64,000 bases of DNA from Azohydromonas australica DSM 1124. GTDB taxonomy: Bacteria; Pseudomonadota; Gammaproteobacteria; Burkholderiales; Burkholderiaceae_C. Location: contig NZ_AUMO01000023.1 in NCBI RefSeq assembly GCF_000430725.1, positions 1-64,000 of the forward strand, given 5' to 3'. The notes under the pieces are model-generated. The model did no database searches. It saw nothing but the letters and a program-made list of their open reading frames with translations, and was not told the DNA's origin. Shown piece by piece: positions 25,410 to 33,711 of this stretch (the first letter of the stretch is position 1; each line of letters begins with the position of its first letter). A program made the position numbers and the translations under genes.

Positions 25410-25934
25410 CTACCTGGAGGATGGGACGGGGCGACGACGCCCGGGAAGATGAGCCACGACGGCGTCGGCGCTGGGGTCCGACGCCAGGGTGTCGAACCAG
25501 CCGTGCAACGCGTTCACCCACCCGGCGTCCCGGCTGTAGTAGGTGAGCTCGCCCCCCGCCGGGATGTCGCGGTAGCCCACCAGGACGCGGCCCGGCGCGG
25601 CATCTCGCAGCCGCGCCGGCAGGTCGGCAACGAGCGGGTGTGATGACGGGGACGCGACGTCGCCGAGCAGGAAGGCATTGCGGATGTCACGCAGCCGCCG
25701 GCGCACGAGCCGTACCTTCATCTCGTCGGCCGCATCCTTGGCAACGACCCGCTGGATGCCGCCGCTCTCAGACTCGGTGAACATCCGGATCGTGGACGGG
25801 GAAGCCTCTGCAGCACCGGCGGCCCCGGGCAGGGCCACGTCGGCGATGCGCGCGGCGACGGCTTCCTGGCTCCATGTCGGCGCACCGCAAGCGCCGGCAA
25901 GCAGCACAACCATGGCGAGGCGGGGTTGGACCAT
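25410..25934 (-). CDS. Periplasmic protein, paralogue of 20427-20951
   Basis: A 174-residue protein with signal peptide (LAMVVLLAGACGAPTWSQ). Shared motifs with the other copy: MFTESESGGIQRVVAKD, VRLVRRRLRDIRNAFLLGDVASPSSHPLVADLPARL, YRDIPAGGELTYYSRDAGWVNALHGWFDTL. It lacks the other copy's His-rich tail. GGGAG before the ATG supports the start. Same family that is often named aspartate carbamoyltransferase without support. Solitary, function unknown. Confidence 0.72.
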   Translation of the reverse strand: MVQPRLAMVVLLAGACGAPTWSQEAVAARIADVALPGAAGAAEASPSTIRMFTESESGGIQRVVAKDAADEMKVRLVRRRLRDIRNAFLLGDVASPSSHPLVADLPARLRDAAPGRVLVGYRDIPAGGELTYYSRDAGWVNALHGWFDTLASDPSADAVVAHLPGRRRPVPSSR

Positions 25935-26418
25935 CGGCGTGTCTCCCTTGGCTGTCTTCTTGTCGCGCCACGACGGCGCTGTCCGCGCAACATGCCATGG
26001 TCTGTGCTTCCACCCCATCCGGGCCAACCATGTGGCGTCGCACGCCGCGAAACCGCATGTGCCCGGCCGCCGCCTCAGCATCGCGACGCTGCCGCCTGTG
26101 GCGCGCGGTCGGCCGCACCCGCGGCCGCCTGCAGTCCCGAGACATCGGGAAAGCGCAAGCGCCACTTCGAGAGCCGCGGCCGTAGCATGGCTCCCGGGCG
26201 GCCAGAGCGGGCGTTTGCTCCCTTCCTGCGCGGTGCAGTGCCCGCTTGCCGGCTGCCCAACCCGTCACCGCTCGCGCTGGATCACGCAGGCGGTCCAACC
26301 GGGACGGCGCAAGGCCCGAGCCAGCAGGCCGAGATGCAACAGCTCTGTCTCGAACGGTCAGGCCTGCATGCCGTTCACGGCTTGCCATGCCGCGCGGCTC
26401 GCTGCAGCTCGATGGGCT
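25935..26418. other. Stretch without a recognisable gene
   Basis: Open frames here are long only because of GC content; none has a ribosome-binding site, family motif or sensible N-terminus. I see nothing further in it. Confidence 0.45.
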
Positions 26419-26610
26419 TCAATCGTTCGCGTTGCCGTCAGCGCCCGCCGCGGTCGCTGACCCGAATTCGGCAAACAGCCTGAGGGCATCGCTCCAGCCG
26501 CATTCGGCCTCGAACCGTTGCAGCGCCTCGATGGAGCTTTCGCCACCGTAGGCGAGCTCGGACTGGGACGCGCCGGCACCTGCTTGGGATTCGTCAGAAG
26601 GAGGAGACAT
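26419..26610 (-). CDS. Small hypothetical acidic protein
   Basis: 63 residues: MSPPSDESQAGAGASQSELA, then YGGESSIEALQRFEAECGW and SDALRLFAEFGSATA. AAAGGAA lies seven bases before the ATG, which supports expression. Disordered acidic start followed by a short amphipathic helix. No family recognised. Confidence 0.5.
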   Translation of the reverse strand: MSPPSDESQAGAGASQSELAYGGESSIEALQRFEAECGWSDALRLFAEFGSATAAGADGNAND

Positions 26611-26887
26611 CGCCGTTTCCTTTTCGAATCCGGACAACCGCATATCGTCCGGTCTGCGGCCCACGTTACAGCCAAGTGGCACGGCCTGGACTCGGGGCCT
26701 TCTCCACCTCCCCCCTGGTGCGGGCCGGCGGTGCGTCCAAAGTCACGCTTCGCTCCTGCGCCGGTTTGTCGGGCTGCGCTTGTGCGCCGCTGGGCAACCT
26801 GGTCCCGGTGTTGCGTCGACCAGGTGCCAGGAAAGGGATGGGCAATGGCCGCACACCCGCCACGAAAGGTACGGTGTCGGCCCACCC

Positions 26888-27010
26888 TCAGTAATGGATG
26901 CTGCACGGCGCCCCGCCACCCACCGCGATCGCGTCGCCGTTGATGGCCCGGGACCTGGGCGAGCACAGGAAGGCGACCACGTCGGCCACCTCGCTGGCGC
27001 GCCCGAGGAC
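26888..27010 (-). pseudogene. SDR-family dehydrogenase, C-terminal remnant
   Basis: About 40 residues, LGRASEVADVVAFLCSPRSR and AINGDAIAVGGGAPCSIHY, the classical SDR C-terminal loop (GRASEVAxxVxFL...xGxxxxVxGG). Everything upstream is missing: at about 27005 the sequence changes into the P450 fragment in the opposite direction. Confidence 0.7.
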
Positions 27011-27907
27011 TCGCTGCAGCAGCACTTGCGCGACCTCTTTCGCATGACGCAAAAGCGCATGCTCGCGCCGCTGCCGTATTGGCACTGGATCCGTTTCGCC
27101 GAGGACCGGCGCTTCGAGCTGGACATGCGGCAGGTCCATGCCGCCATCGACGGCTTCATCGCCCAGGCACGCGCAGGCCTGGAACGGCAGCCCGAGCTGC
27201 GCCGGCAGCCGGCCAACCTGCTGCAGGCGCTGGTGGTCGCGCGCGACCAGTCGGGCAGCGGCTTCAGCGACGAGGACCTGCGAGGCAACGTGCTGACGAT
27301 GCTGCTGGCCGGCGAGGACACGACGGCGCAGACCCTGGCCTGGGTGCTGTACCTGCTGCACCGGCAACCGCAGGCAGCGGACCGGGCGCGCGCCGAGGTG
27401 GACGAGGCGCTCGATGGCGCAGACATCGCTACCGAGCTGGCACAACTGGAGCAGCTGGACTTCGTCGAGGCCTGTATTGCCGAGGCGATGCGGCTGTACC
27501 CGGTCGGCCCCGTGATCGCCCTGGAGACGCGCCGCGACACGGTGGTGGCCGGCGTGGCCCTGCCGCGAGGCACGGGCGTGATGCTGGAAACCCGTGCGGC
27601 GGGACCGGATGCGGCGCACTTCGAACAGCCCGAGGCGTTCCTACCCGAGCACTGGCTGCCCGGTCAGTGGAGCCGGCAGCTGGCATCGACGCGGCGTGCG
27701 GTCATGCCCTTTGGCGCCGGCACGCGCATCTGCCCTGGGCGCTACCTGTCGCTGGTGGAGATGAAGATGCTGCTGGCCATGCTGCTGCGCCACTTCGAGC
27801 TGGAGGAGGTATGTGGTCCGGGCGGCGCGCCCGTGCGCGAGCTCTATGCGTTCAGCATGCGCCCTGCCGGGCTGAAAGCAGCGCTGCGGCTGCGCCGTGA
27901 TCACTGA
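27010..27907 (+). pseudogene. Cytochrome P450, N-terminally truncated
   Basis: About 298 residues covering the C-terminal two-thirds of a P450: LLAGEDTTAQTLAWVLYLL (I-helix oxygen-binding AGxDTT), EAMRLYP (ExxR region, K-helix) and MPFGAGTRICPGRYLSLVEM (haem-binding Cys loop). The first 150-180 residues (substrate-recognition and membrane-proximal part) are absent; the frame upstream is antisense to an SDR remnant. An internal ATG at 27043 could start a protein but a P450 without its N-terminal lobe should not fold normally. Confidence 0.85.
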
Positions 27908-28070
27908 ACCAGGACGGCGCCGCGTCTCGCGGTACCAGCGAAGAGGCTGCTGGGTGCTACAACATCGGCTTGCCGAGCGGCTGCCCGGCAGAGCCAGCAA
28001 TCGGGCCGGGACACGCACCGTGCTCGAGCGCATCCAGCTGACCTTGGTGCAACTTTCGAACGCACGTGTG

Positions 28071-28466
28071 ATGGACGAGACCGAGCTCCAACTCGCCCGC
28101 GGCTTCTTCGATGCCTACAACGGTTGCTTCCTGCGTCGTGACCTCGACGCCCTGCGCCGGCTCCACGTGGACGGGGGCACCTTCGTCTACTTCGACAACC
28201 ACTCGGGCTGCGACTCGCTGAACCTAGAGGATCACTTCGCCAAGGTGGGTTGGTTCCTCGCGACCGGCGACATCGTCGGGCTGGATACCGAGATCCTCGC
28301 CTGCAGCATTCACGGCGAGGCCGCCGCTGTAGTGGGCCGGGTGCGCTACCGGCGTGACAAACCGGGACCCGCCGTCCGGGTCTCGGTGTTCCTGGAGCGC
28401 CACAGCGGCGCCTGGAAGGCGCAACATCTGCACTGGTCCGCCGATCCAAACGACAGCGGCGCCTGA
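28071..28466 (+). CDS. SnoaL/NTF2-like protein
   Basis: A 131-residue protein: ELQLARGFFDAYNGCFLRRDLDALRRLHVDGGTFVYFDNHSGCDSL opens the alpha+beta cone typical of NTF2-like proteins, followed by beta strands AAAVVGRVRYRRDKPGP and VSVFLERHSGAWKAQHLHWS. Small ligand-binding or isomerase-like domains have this fold; no active-site identity is clear. Start at ATG 28071; a longer in-frame form exists with no better site. Stands alone 164 bp after the P450 remnant. Confidence 0.68.
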   Translation: MDETELQLARGFFDAYNGCFLRRDLDALRRLHVDGGTFVYFDNHSGCDSLNLEDHFAKVGWFLATGDIVGLDTEILACSIHGEAAAVVGRVRYRRDKPGPAVRVSVFLERHSGAWKAQHLHWSADPNDSGA

Positions 28467-28609
28467 ACTCCTGGTCCCCCGGTGCTGCGCCCCGCGGTCT
28501 CCGTCCTGGCTCCGCGGGAGCGGCTTGCCGCGCGACTCACCAACCTCCAGGAGGCTTGCGCTGGCCGAGCGGCAAACGCTCCCCGCTGCGCCCAGGGCCG
28601 CACCACGTG

Positions 28610-29074
28610 TCAGCAGGTGCGCCGCTTTCCGGCGCGAGGCAGCGCGTCGGGCACGCCGATCCAGAGCGGAGTGCCGGCATCATCGAGCTTGACGCGCCCG
28701 GTCAACGCCGTGGGGTGAGACAGGCTCCATGCCGTGATCGCCAGAACCGTCGCCGGGGGCGCAGCATGCGGGTCTTGCCCCGGCCGCACTCGCCTGGCCA
28801 GGTACATCAGCACCAGGGTCGCATCGTGGTCTTCGCCAACGGCGCATTGCGCGCTGGAGTCCATCTCCGCGAGCTCCTTGGCCTTGTCGTGCTCTGGCAG
28901 CTCGACATCGATGACCGGCCTTTCCAGGCCGGCTGCCAGGTCCGCGGTGCGGAACACCAGCCAGCGGCTGGGGAAGTTGCGCAGGCACACACCGGGCGCG
29001 CCATAGCGGCGCGACAGCCGGCCGTGGAGGGTCTGGAGCAGCCTTGAGGGTTGCTGGTCGGGCATCGAGGACAT
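28610..29074 (-). CDS. Hypothetical protein
   Basis: 154 residues from MSSMPDQQPSRLLQTLHGRL to ...IGVPDALPRAGKRRTC. Composition and periodicity look like a real cytoplasmic protein: SRRYGAPGVCLRNFPSRWLVF, an acidic segment (DVELPEHDKAKELAEMDSS) and TVLAITAWSLSHPTALTG. An alternative start is MPDQQP at 29065. I recognise no family. The neighbours (nuclease on the same strand upstream) do not define a role. Confidence 0.5.
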   Translation of the reverse strand: MSSMPDQQPSRLLQTLHGRLSRRYGAPGVCLRNFPSRWLVFRTADLAAGLERPVIDVELPEHDKAKELAEMDSSAQCAVGEDHDATLVLMYLARRVRPGQDPHAAPPATVLAITAWSLSHPTALTGRVKLDDAGTPLWIGVPDALPRAGKRRTC

Positions 29075-29267
29075 GGCGCGGCACTTTGCTACCCGGCCGC
29101 GCCACGGGTGAGACGCTGTTTCACACAGCCACACCCGTGACTGGGGTCTCGCGTTGTGGAAGCAACGATGGTGGCACGAGGCCCGGACGTGAGGCCCGAG
29201 GCCAGCCGGGCAGGCCCAGAACGGCAAAGCGGCCACTGCACCGGCAGAGCACCTGCGCACGCGCGCT

Positions 29268-30077
29268 TCAGTCCTTGGGCGAGATGCCGGGCAGGAACTC
29301 GATCCCCGTGCACTGCACCAGCTCCCGGTACGTGATGGGCTTGCCCGCCCTCGCCTCGTTCTCGTTCTCAACCCAGTGCACCCAGGCCCGGCGCGTGTCG
29401 GCGTCGTAGACCAGCTTGTAGAGCTGCTTGGGCACCCACACCCTGCCCTTGCCGATCACCTGGGCTCCGGCGCTGGGGTACACCGGGCCGGTGAACACGT
29501 AGACCGCTCCAGTCGCGCGCTTGACGTAGGCCCGGGTGGCGCCCTCGATGCCTGCCCAGGTCTTGCGGTTGTTCTCCGGCGCCTGCGGAACCATGTTGGC
29601 CAGGCTGAAGCTTTGCGCCATCGCCTGAGCGGTAGGCATGTCGGCCGCTGGCGCCATGTGGCCGCGGTCGAAGCCCGAGCCCTTGTAGTCGTCCAGCGTG
29701 GCGCACTCGGCACTGGGCAGTCGCGCGTCGGTGAAAAATTTGTTCGTGCGCTCCTCGTCGCTGGCATCGGCCAACTGCGCTGCAGTGAGCCGTTCGACGA
29801 CAAAGATGGGCGTTTTCGAACGACCCGAGTGAAGCACGGCAAAGGCGTCGTAGCAGAGGTCGCGGGGCACCCTGGCCTACAGGTCGGGCACACGCGGCAG
29901 CTCGCCCGGGAAGAACTTCCGGCACCCCTTGAAGCCGGTGACGGGCTCGGCCTTGGGCGCTGCAGTGATGGGAGGTGCAGATGCCGTGCCTGGCGTCTTC
30001 GGCTGGGTGATACGGGTGTCGCAGCCGGAAAGCGCGACAGCAGCAAGCAGGGCCGCCGCAAGCAGGTTCGTTCTCAT
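29268..30077 (-). pseudogene. Lipoprotein DNA/RNA non-specific endonuclease, interrupted by in-frame amber codon
   Basis: The first 67 residues hold a lipoprotein signal (LLAAALLAAVALSGC) and GFKGCRKFFPGELPRVPDL. A TAG at 29877-29879 then stops the frame, which continues without shift as ARVPRDLCYDAFAVLHSG, the conserved start of the nuclease domain. The domain has the DRGH catalytic motif (GSGFDRGHMAPAADM) and ANMVPQAPENNRKTW. One C-to-T change (CAG to TAG) would explain the break. The nuclease half alone could start at GTG 29870 but would lack its export signal. Secreted nucleases of this family act in the periplasm or outside. Confidence 0.82.
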
Positions 30078-30319
30078 GGCGCTCAACTAGACATGCCGCT
30101 GCGCCAGCCAGCGACGGCGGCACGCCCGGCAAGGCACGCACCGGCATCCATACTGGCCATGCCGGCTCGGCGCCACCAGGCGCGGCCGTGCATGCCCCAG
30201 GTCGCAGGCCGCGTGTCCGGGCTCGTTGCCCTGCTGGCGTGGGGGGCCGCGCGCGGGCACCTGCACGAGGTCACCCGCCTGCGGGGGCGCTTGCCGTGCT
30301 GCGGTTCGTCTACCAGGTC

Positions 30320-30479
30320 CACCGCGGTGGTGGTGGACTGGCTGGTGTGTGGCCGCGTGTTGACGCCGCTGCAGATGGCCGGGGTGGCGTTGATCGGCGC
30401 GGCACCGTGGACCCTGCCTGCGCCGCCAGGAGCGACAGGCGGCGGCAGGCCGGTCGCGGGCCGACTGGCAGCGAGGTGA
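30320..30479 (+). pseudogene. Possible EamA/DMT transporter C-terminal remnant
   Basis: About 50 residues (TAVVVDWLVCGRVLTPLQMA, GVALIGAAPWTL) resemble the last two helices of EamA permeases, where a short loop 'GExLTPLQxxGxxLI' is common. No complete gene surrounds it. The rest of 30078-30899 shows nothing that I can name apart from the short frame at 30717-30863. Confidence 0.28.
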
Positions 30480-30716
30480 GGAAAAGCAAGGGCCTGGGGT
30501 CAGCAGTCCACTGCGCCGCGGTACCGTCGGCAGTGAGGAAGGCCCGACCGGCACGCGTTGCGCAGGACCTGCAGCGAGTGCGCACGGCACCGGGCCCGGC
30601 CCGCCTCGTGCGCTTCACTGCCGGCGCGATAGCCAGCGTGCTGCCGCGACAGCCAACTCTCGCTCGTGGTCGCCTTCGCAATTGACCGCCGGATCGGCCA
30701 GATGCTTCGCCAGCGA

Positions 30717-30863
30717 CTATCCGTCGGGCCTGCGCGCGATCCACCAGGCCGCGGCCGCCTCGGCAACCGCCTGGAGCACCGCGGCGTCCGTGCCGCCGGC
30801 GCTGCCTGGATGCTGCCGCCCGAAGGCCGCGTCAAGCATCATCTTCACCGGGCTCTGAGGCAT
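30717..30863 (-). CDS. Possible small protein downstream of xre
   Basis: 48 residues: MPQSPVKMMLDAAFGRQHPG, then SAGGTDAAVLQAVAEAAAAW and WIARRPDG. Purine-rich GGAACC precedes the ATG. It lies 36 bp after the XRE stop in the same direction, where a toxin (for example HipA) would be expected in a two-gene module; nothing like a toxin is seen. Low support. Confidence 0.28.
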   Translation of the reverse strand: MPQSPVKMMLDAAFGRQHPGSAGGTDAAVLQAVAEAAAAWWIARRPDG

Positions 30864-30899
30864 GCCTGGTTCCTTTTTCTACTGCACCGGGGCAACAGG

Positions 30900-31223
30900 C
30901 TAGCGCCTGCCTCCCGACCTGGGCCGGATGCCGGCCAGTTCGATGCGCAGGGCCTTCCGGTCGAACTCGGGCGCTATCAGGTCGGGCAGCCACTCCAGGC
31001 GGCCATAGAAGGACAGCGCCGCGGCGTAGACGGCGATGCTGACAGTGGCCTCCCCGCCCTCCCTGGTCATGACGGTCGGCACCGAGACGTTGATCTCCGC
31101 CGCAAGCACGCGGGTCGAGAGCCCGCGCCGCTGGCGCGCCAGGTGGAGGTTGGCGCCCAACTCCTGCAGCGTTTTGGCGACCGGGGCGGGCAGGTCGTTG
31201 GTGAGCTTCGGGGCACGGGGCAT
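30900..31223 (-). CDS. XRE-family helix-turn-helix regulator
   Basis: A 107-residue protein. VAKTLQELGANLHLARQRRGLSTRVLAAEINVSVPTVMTREGGEAT is a lambda-repressor-type helix-turn-helix as in HipB and related antitoxins; the end is IELAGIRPRSGGRR. A perfect 20-bp palindrome lies 30-49 bp before the start, most likely its own operator. Repeat copy B begins six bases beyond the palindrome, so the native upstream region has been replaced. No toxin partner is recognisable downstream. Confidence 0.8.
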   Translation of the reverse strand: MPRAPKLTNDLPAPVAKTLQELGANLHLARQRRGLSTRVLAAEINVSVPTVMTREGGEATVSIAVYAAALSFYGRLEWLPDLIAPEFDRKALRIELAGIRPRSGGRR

Positions 31224-31252
31224 TCGTTTTATTTTTTCTTTAGCTGCAATGA

Positions 31253-31272
31253 TGTTCAAATATATTTGAACA
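31253..31272. promoter_or_regulatory. Perfect 20-bp palindrome, probable operator of xre
   Basis: TGTTCAAATATATTTGAACA is fully self-complementary and very AT-rich against a GC-rich background. It sits 30 bp upstream of the XRE start codon, a normal position for an autoregulatory operator that overlaps the promoter. Confidence 0.75.
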
Positions 31273-31278
31273 TTTTTC

Positions 31279-31576
31279 GCTCCGGGCCATTGCGCTGACC
31301 GAGAGATGGGCCGTGCCGCGATAGCGCCGCCGGCGCCGGGAAACCGGCGCTCGGGCCGGCGGCGCGGCTTTGGCGATGCCGACGGCGCCTGCCTCGCGGG
31401 CGCGCGCCTCGTGCAGTGCTGCGCCGGCAGTGGCAGCGGCGCCGGCCGGGCACCCGGCTGCCAGTCTGGCCGCCAAGCCGTCCGCGGCCCGCCGGACCAG
31501 CGGGACAGGGCAGCGGCGCGGCCCGATCCCGCCTTGCCGTTTCCGACGCAAGCATTCCCCGTGCCGCCGATATCGA
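31279..31576 (+). repeat. GC-rich dispersed repeat, copy B (about 298 bp)
   Basis: Second copy of the 15608-15885 element, same orientation. Its right end (GATATCGA) joins directly into a transposase reading frame after the codons for GRRDAKGRLR, so it interrupts that gene; its left end lies six bases from the xre operator palindrome. Confidence 0.8.
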
Positions 31577-31955
31577 AGACGCCCCTTGGCATCCCGACGG
31601 CCATAGGTCGTCCCCAACAGTCCAACGCCATGGTCCTCGTCACGCCGGTAGGAGAACTCGGTTGTGTCGTGCAGCATCAACACCAGGCCGTCGCTGATGG
31701 CTGCGATGCGCCCCCGTGTGGCTGCGAAGTGACCGGCAAGAATGTCGGTTTCGTTGACCCGCTCGTTGCCGAGAAAGCGGTAGGCTGCCTTGGTGTTGGT
31801 CCAGTCCTGGCACACCAGGGAGAAGCTCTGGCCCGGGCCCTGAGCCATCTGCGACATCAGCACTCGCAGTCACCGCCCCAGCCGCACGTCTTGGAAAGCG
31901 CTCTCGTCCAGTTCTTGGTCGATTCAGCCACCCTACGTACCTTCGGGTGGCTGGC
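31577..31955 (-). pseudogene. IS4/Tn5-type transposase, N-terminal remnant
   Basis: Reading on the minus strand: WIDQELDESAFQDVRLGR, a stop codon, then LRVLMSQMAQGPGQSFSLVC, QDWTNTKAAYRFLGNERVNE and LMLHDTTEFSYRRDEDHG. This is the start of a Tn5-like IS4-group transposase including the HDTTE first catalytic Asp. It carries an in-frame TGA and is cut off by repeat copy B, so it is dead. Confidence 0.78.
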
Positions 31956-32230
31956 TCTGCTGCACAGCTTGGGGTGTCACCATCGCAGCCTCCGCCGGAC
32001 AGAGCTGAAAGGCTGAGACATGGCGCCGAACCCGGGAAGAAAGCAAGCAACGCGTTGCTAACCTCTTGTGGCGGCTGAAAAATCAGTGGGTAAAAGCAAG
32101 CTTCACCGCGTGCTTACGTTTCGGGATCGTCACCAGGGCGTCCGACGTGCAGCCTTCGGTGACGGTGTAGCTGGAACTGCTGGGCGCAAGTTCATCGACG
32201 TGCCCCATGGGACCGCGCAGAAGAACTGCT

Positions 32231-33220
32231 TCACCTCGCACGCAGGAGCGCGCCACTCCCGGGCCTGACACCCGCCTCGCGGGCCTGCTGGTCCGCGTGG
32301 TAGCTGGAGCGCACCATCGCGCCCACGGCAGCGTGGGTGAAACCCATCTTGTAGGCCTCTGTCTCGAACATCTTGAAGGTGTCCGGGTGCACGTAGCGGC
32401 GCACCGGCAGATGGTGGCCGCTGGGTGCGAGGTACTGGCCGAGGGTGAGCATGTCGATACCGTGCACGCGCATGTCGCGCATGACTTCCAGGATTTCCTG
32501 GTCCGTCTCGCCCAGGCCGACCATGAGACCGCTCTTGGTCGGCACGCCGGGGACGGCTTCCTTGAAGCGCTGCAGCAGCGTGAGGCTGAACCGGTAGTCG
32601 GCGCCCGGGCGCGCTTCCTTGTACAAGCGCGGCACGGTCTCCAGGTTGTGGTTCATCACGTCCGGCGGCGCCACCTTCAGGATGTCCAGTGCCTTGTCCA
32701 GGCGGCCGCGGAAGTCGGGCGTCAGCACCTCGATCTGCGTCTGCGGCGAGAGCTCGCGCGTCTTGCGGATGCACTCCACGAAGTGGCCGGCGCCGCCGTC
32801 GCGCAAATCGTCGCGGTCCACGCTGGTGATGACCACGTACTTGAGCTTCAAAGCCGCAATTGTCTGCGCCAGGTTCTGCGGCTCGTTGACGTCCAGCGGG
32901 TCCGGGCGGCCATGGCCGACGTCGCAGAACGGGCAGCGCCGCGTGCACTTGTCGCCCATGATCATGAGGGTCGCCGTGCCCTTGCCGAAGCACTCGCCGA
33001 TGTTCGGACAGGAGGCCTCCTCGCATACGGTGTGCAGCTTGTGTTCGCGCAGCGTCTGCTTGATCTCGTAGAAGCGCGTGGTGGGCGACCCCGCCTTCAC
33101 GCGAATCCACTCCGGCTTCTTGAGCACCTCGGCCGGCACCACCTTGATGGGAATGCGCGAGGTCTTGGCCTGCGCTTTCTGCTTGGCCCTGGGGTCGTAG
33201 GGGGAAGGCTGGCTTGCCAT
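32231..33220 (-). CDS. lipA: Lipoyl synthase
   Basis: A 329-residue radical-SAM enzyme that inserts two sulfurs into octanoyl groups on lipoyl domains. Both cluster motifs are intact: [12 protein letters not shown] (auxiliary cluster) and [13 protein letters not shown] (CxxxCxxC). The late motif [14 protein letters not shown] is also typical. GGAG lies before the ATG. lipB, normally upstream, is absent. It diverges from a dihydrolipoyl dehydrogenase gene, itself a lipoate-dependent component, across 490 bp of regulatory DNA. Confidence 0.97.
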   Translation of the reverse strand: MASQPSPYDPRAKQKAQAKTSRIPIKVVPAEVLKKPEWIRVKAGSPTTRFYEIKQTLREHKLHTVCEEASCPNIGECFGKGTATLMIMGDKCTRRCPFCDVGHGRPDPLDVNEPQNLAQTIAALKLKYVVITSVDRDDLRDGGAGHFVECIRKTRELSPQTQIEVLTPDFRGRLDKALDILKVAPPDVMNHNLETVPRLYKEARPGADYRFSLTLLQRFKEAVPGVPTKSGLMVGLGETDQEILEVMRDMRVHGIDMLTLGQYLAPSGHHLPVRRYVHPDTFKMFETEAYKMGFTHAAVGAMVRSSYHADQQAREAGVRPGSGALLRAR

Positions 33221-33339
33221 GGGTCGGTCTCCGTTTGAAGTGCGGCAGCCGGCGCAAGTCCCGTGCCGCGCAAGGCCGGTTCCAGAGGGCCAGCGCACCT
33301 TCCCTTCGCCCGCTCTGGCCAACACCACGCCGGCTCAGC

Positions 33340-33382
33340 GCGACAGCTGTCGCGCTGTCGCAGGCGCACGCGACAGCTGTCG
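33340..33382 (+). promoter_or_regulatory. Paired palindromic upstream activator sites
   Basis: GCGACAGCTGTCGC at 33340-33353 and GCGACAGCTGTCG at 33370-33382, centres 30 bp apart (about three helical turns), with a further half-site TGTCGC between. They lie about 105-145 bp before a -24/-12 promoter, the usual place for sigma-54 activator binding. The half-site TGTCGC recurs before the porin gene (36557-36593). Confidence 0.7.
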
Positions 33383-33484
33383 TGCGTACGGCGAGGCCTG
33401 CCGGCCATCGCCGATGGCGCGGACTCGCACGCCCCTCCTCTGAAGTGCCTTGCCGCGAGGCTCCATCCGCCGAGCGCCAACACG

Positions 33485-33501
33485 TTGGCACGGGCCGTGC
33501 A
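33485..33501 (+). promoter_or_regulatory. Sigma-54 (-24/-12) promoter for lpd
   Basis: TTGGCACGGGCCGTGCA matches YTGGCACG-N4-TTGCW with one mismatch; GG and GC are exactly 10 bases apart. It implies a leader of about 200 nt before the dehydrogenase start. Confidence 0.72.
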
Positions 33502-33711
33502 AAAGAGCGCTTGCCTCGCCAACGGCATCGCAGCCGCGATGGCCCATCCCCGAGGCGATGCAGCGCCGCGGCCTCTGAGCGTCGCCCAGCCCGGCGCACC
33601 CAAGCCGGGCCCTCTTGTCTCCTCGCTGCGAACCCGCGAGGGTGGGCCGCACGGCTTGGCTGCCGTCACCGCACGCGTGCAATGGCAGCAATTTTTTTGG
33701 ACTGAATAGAC

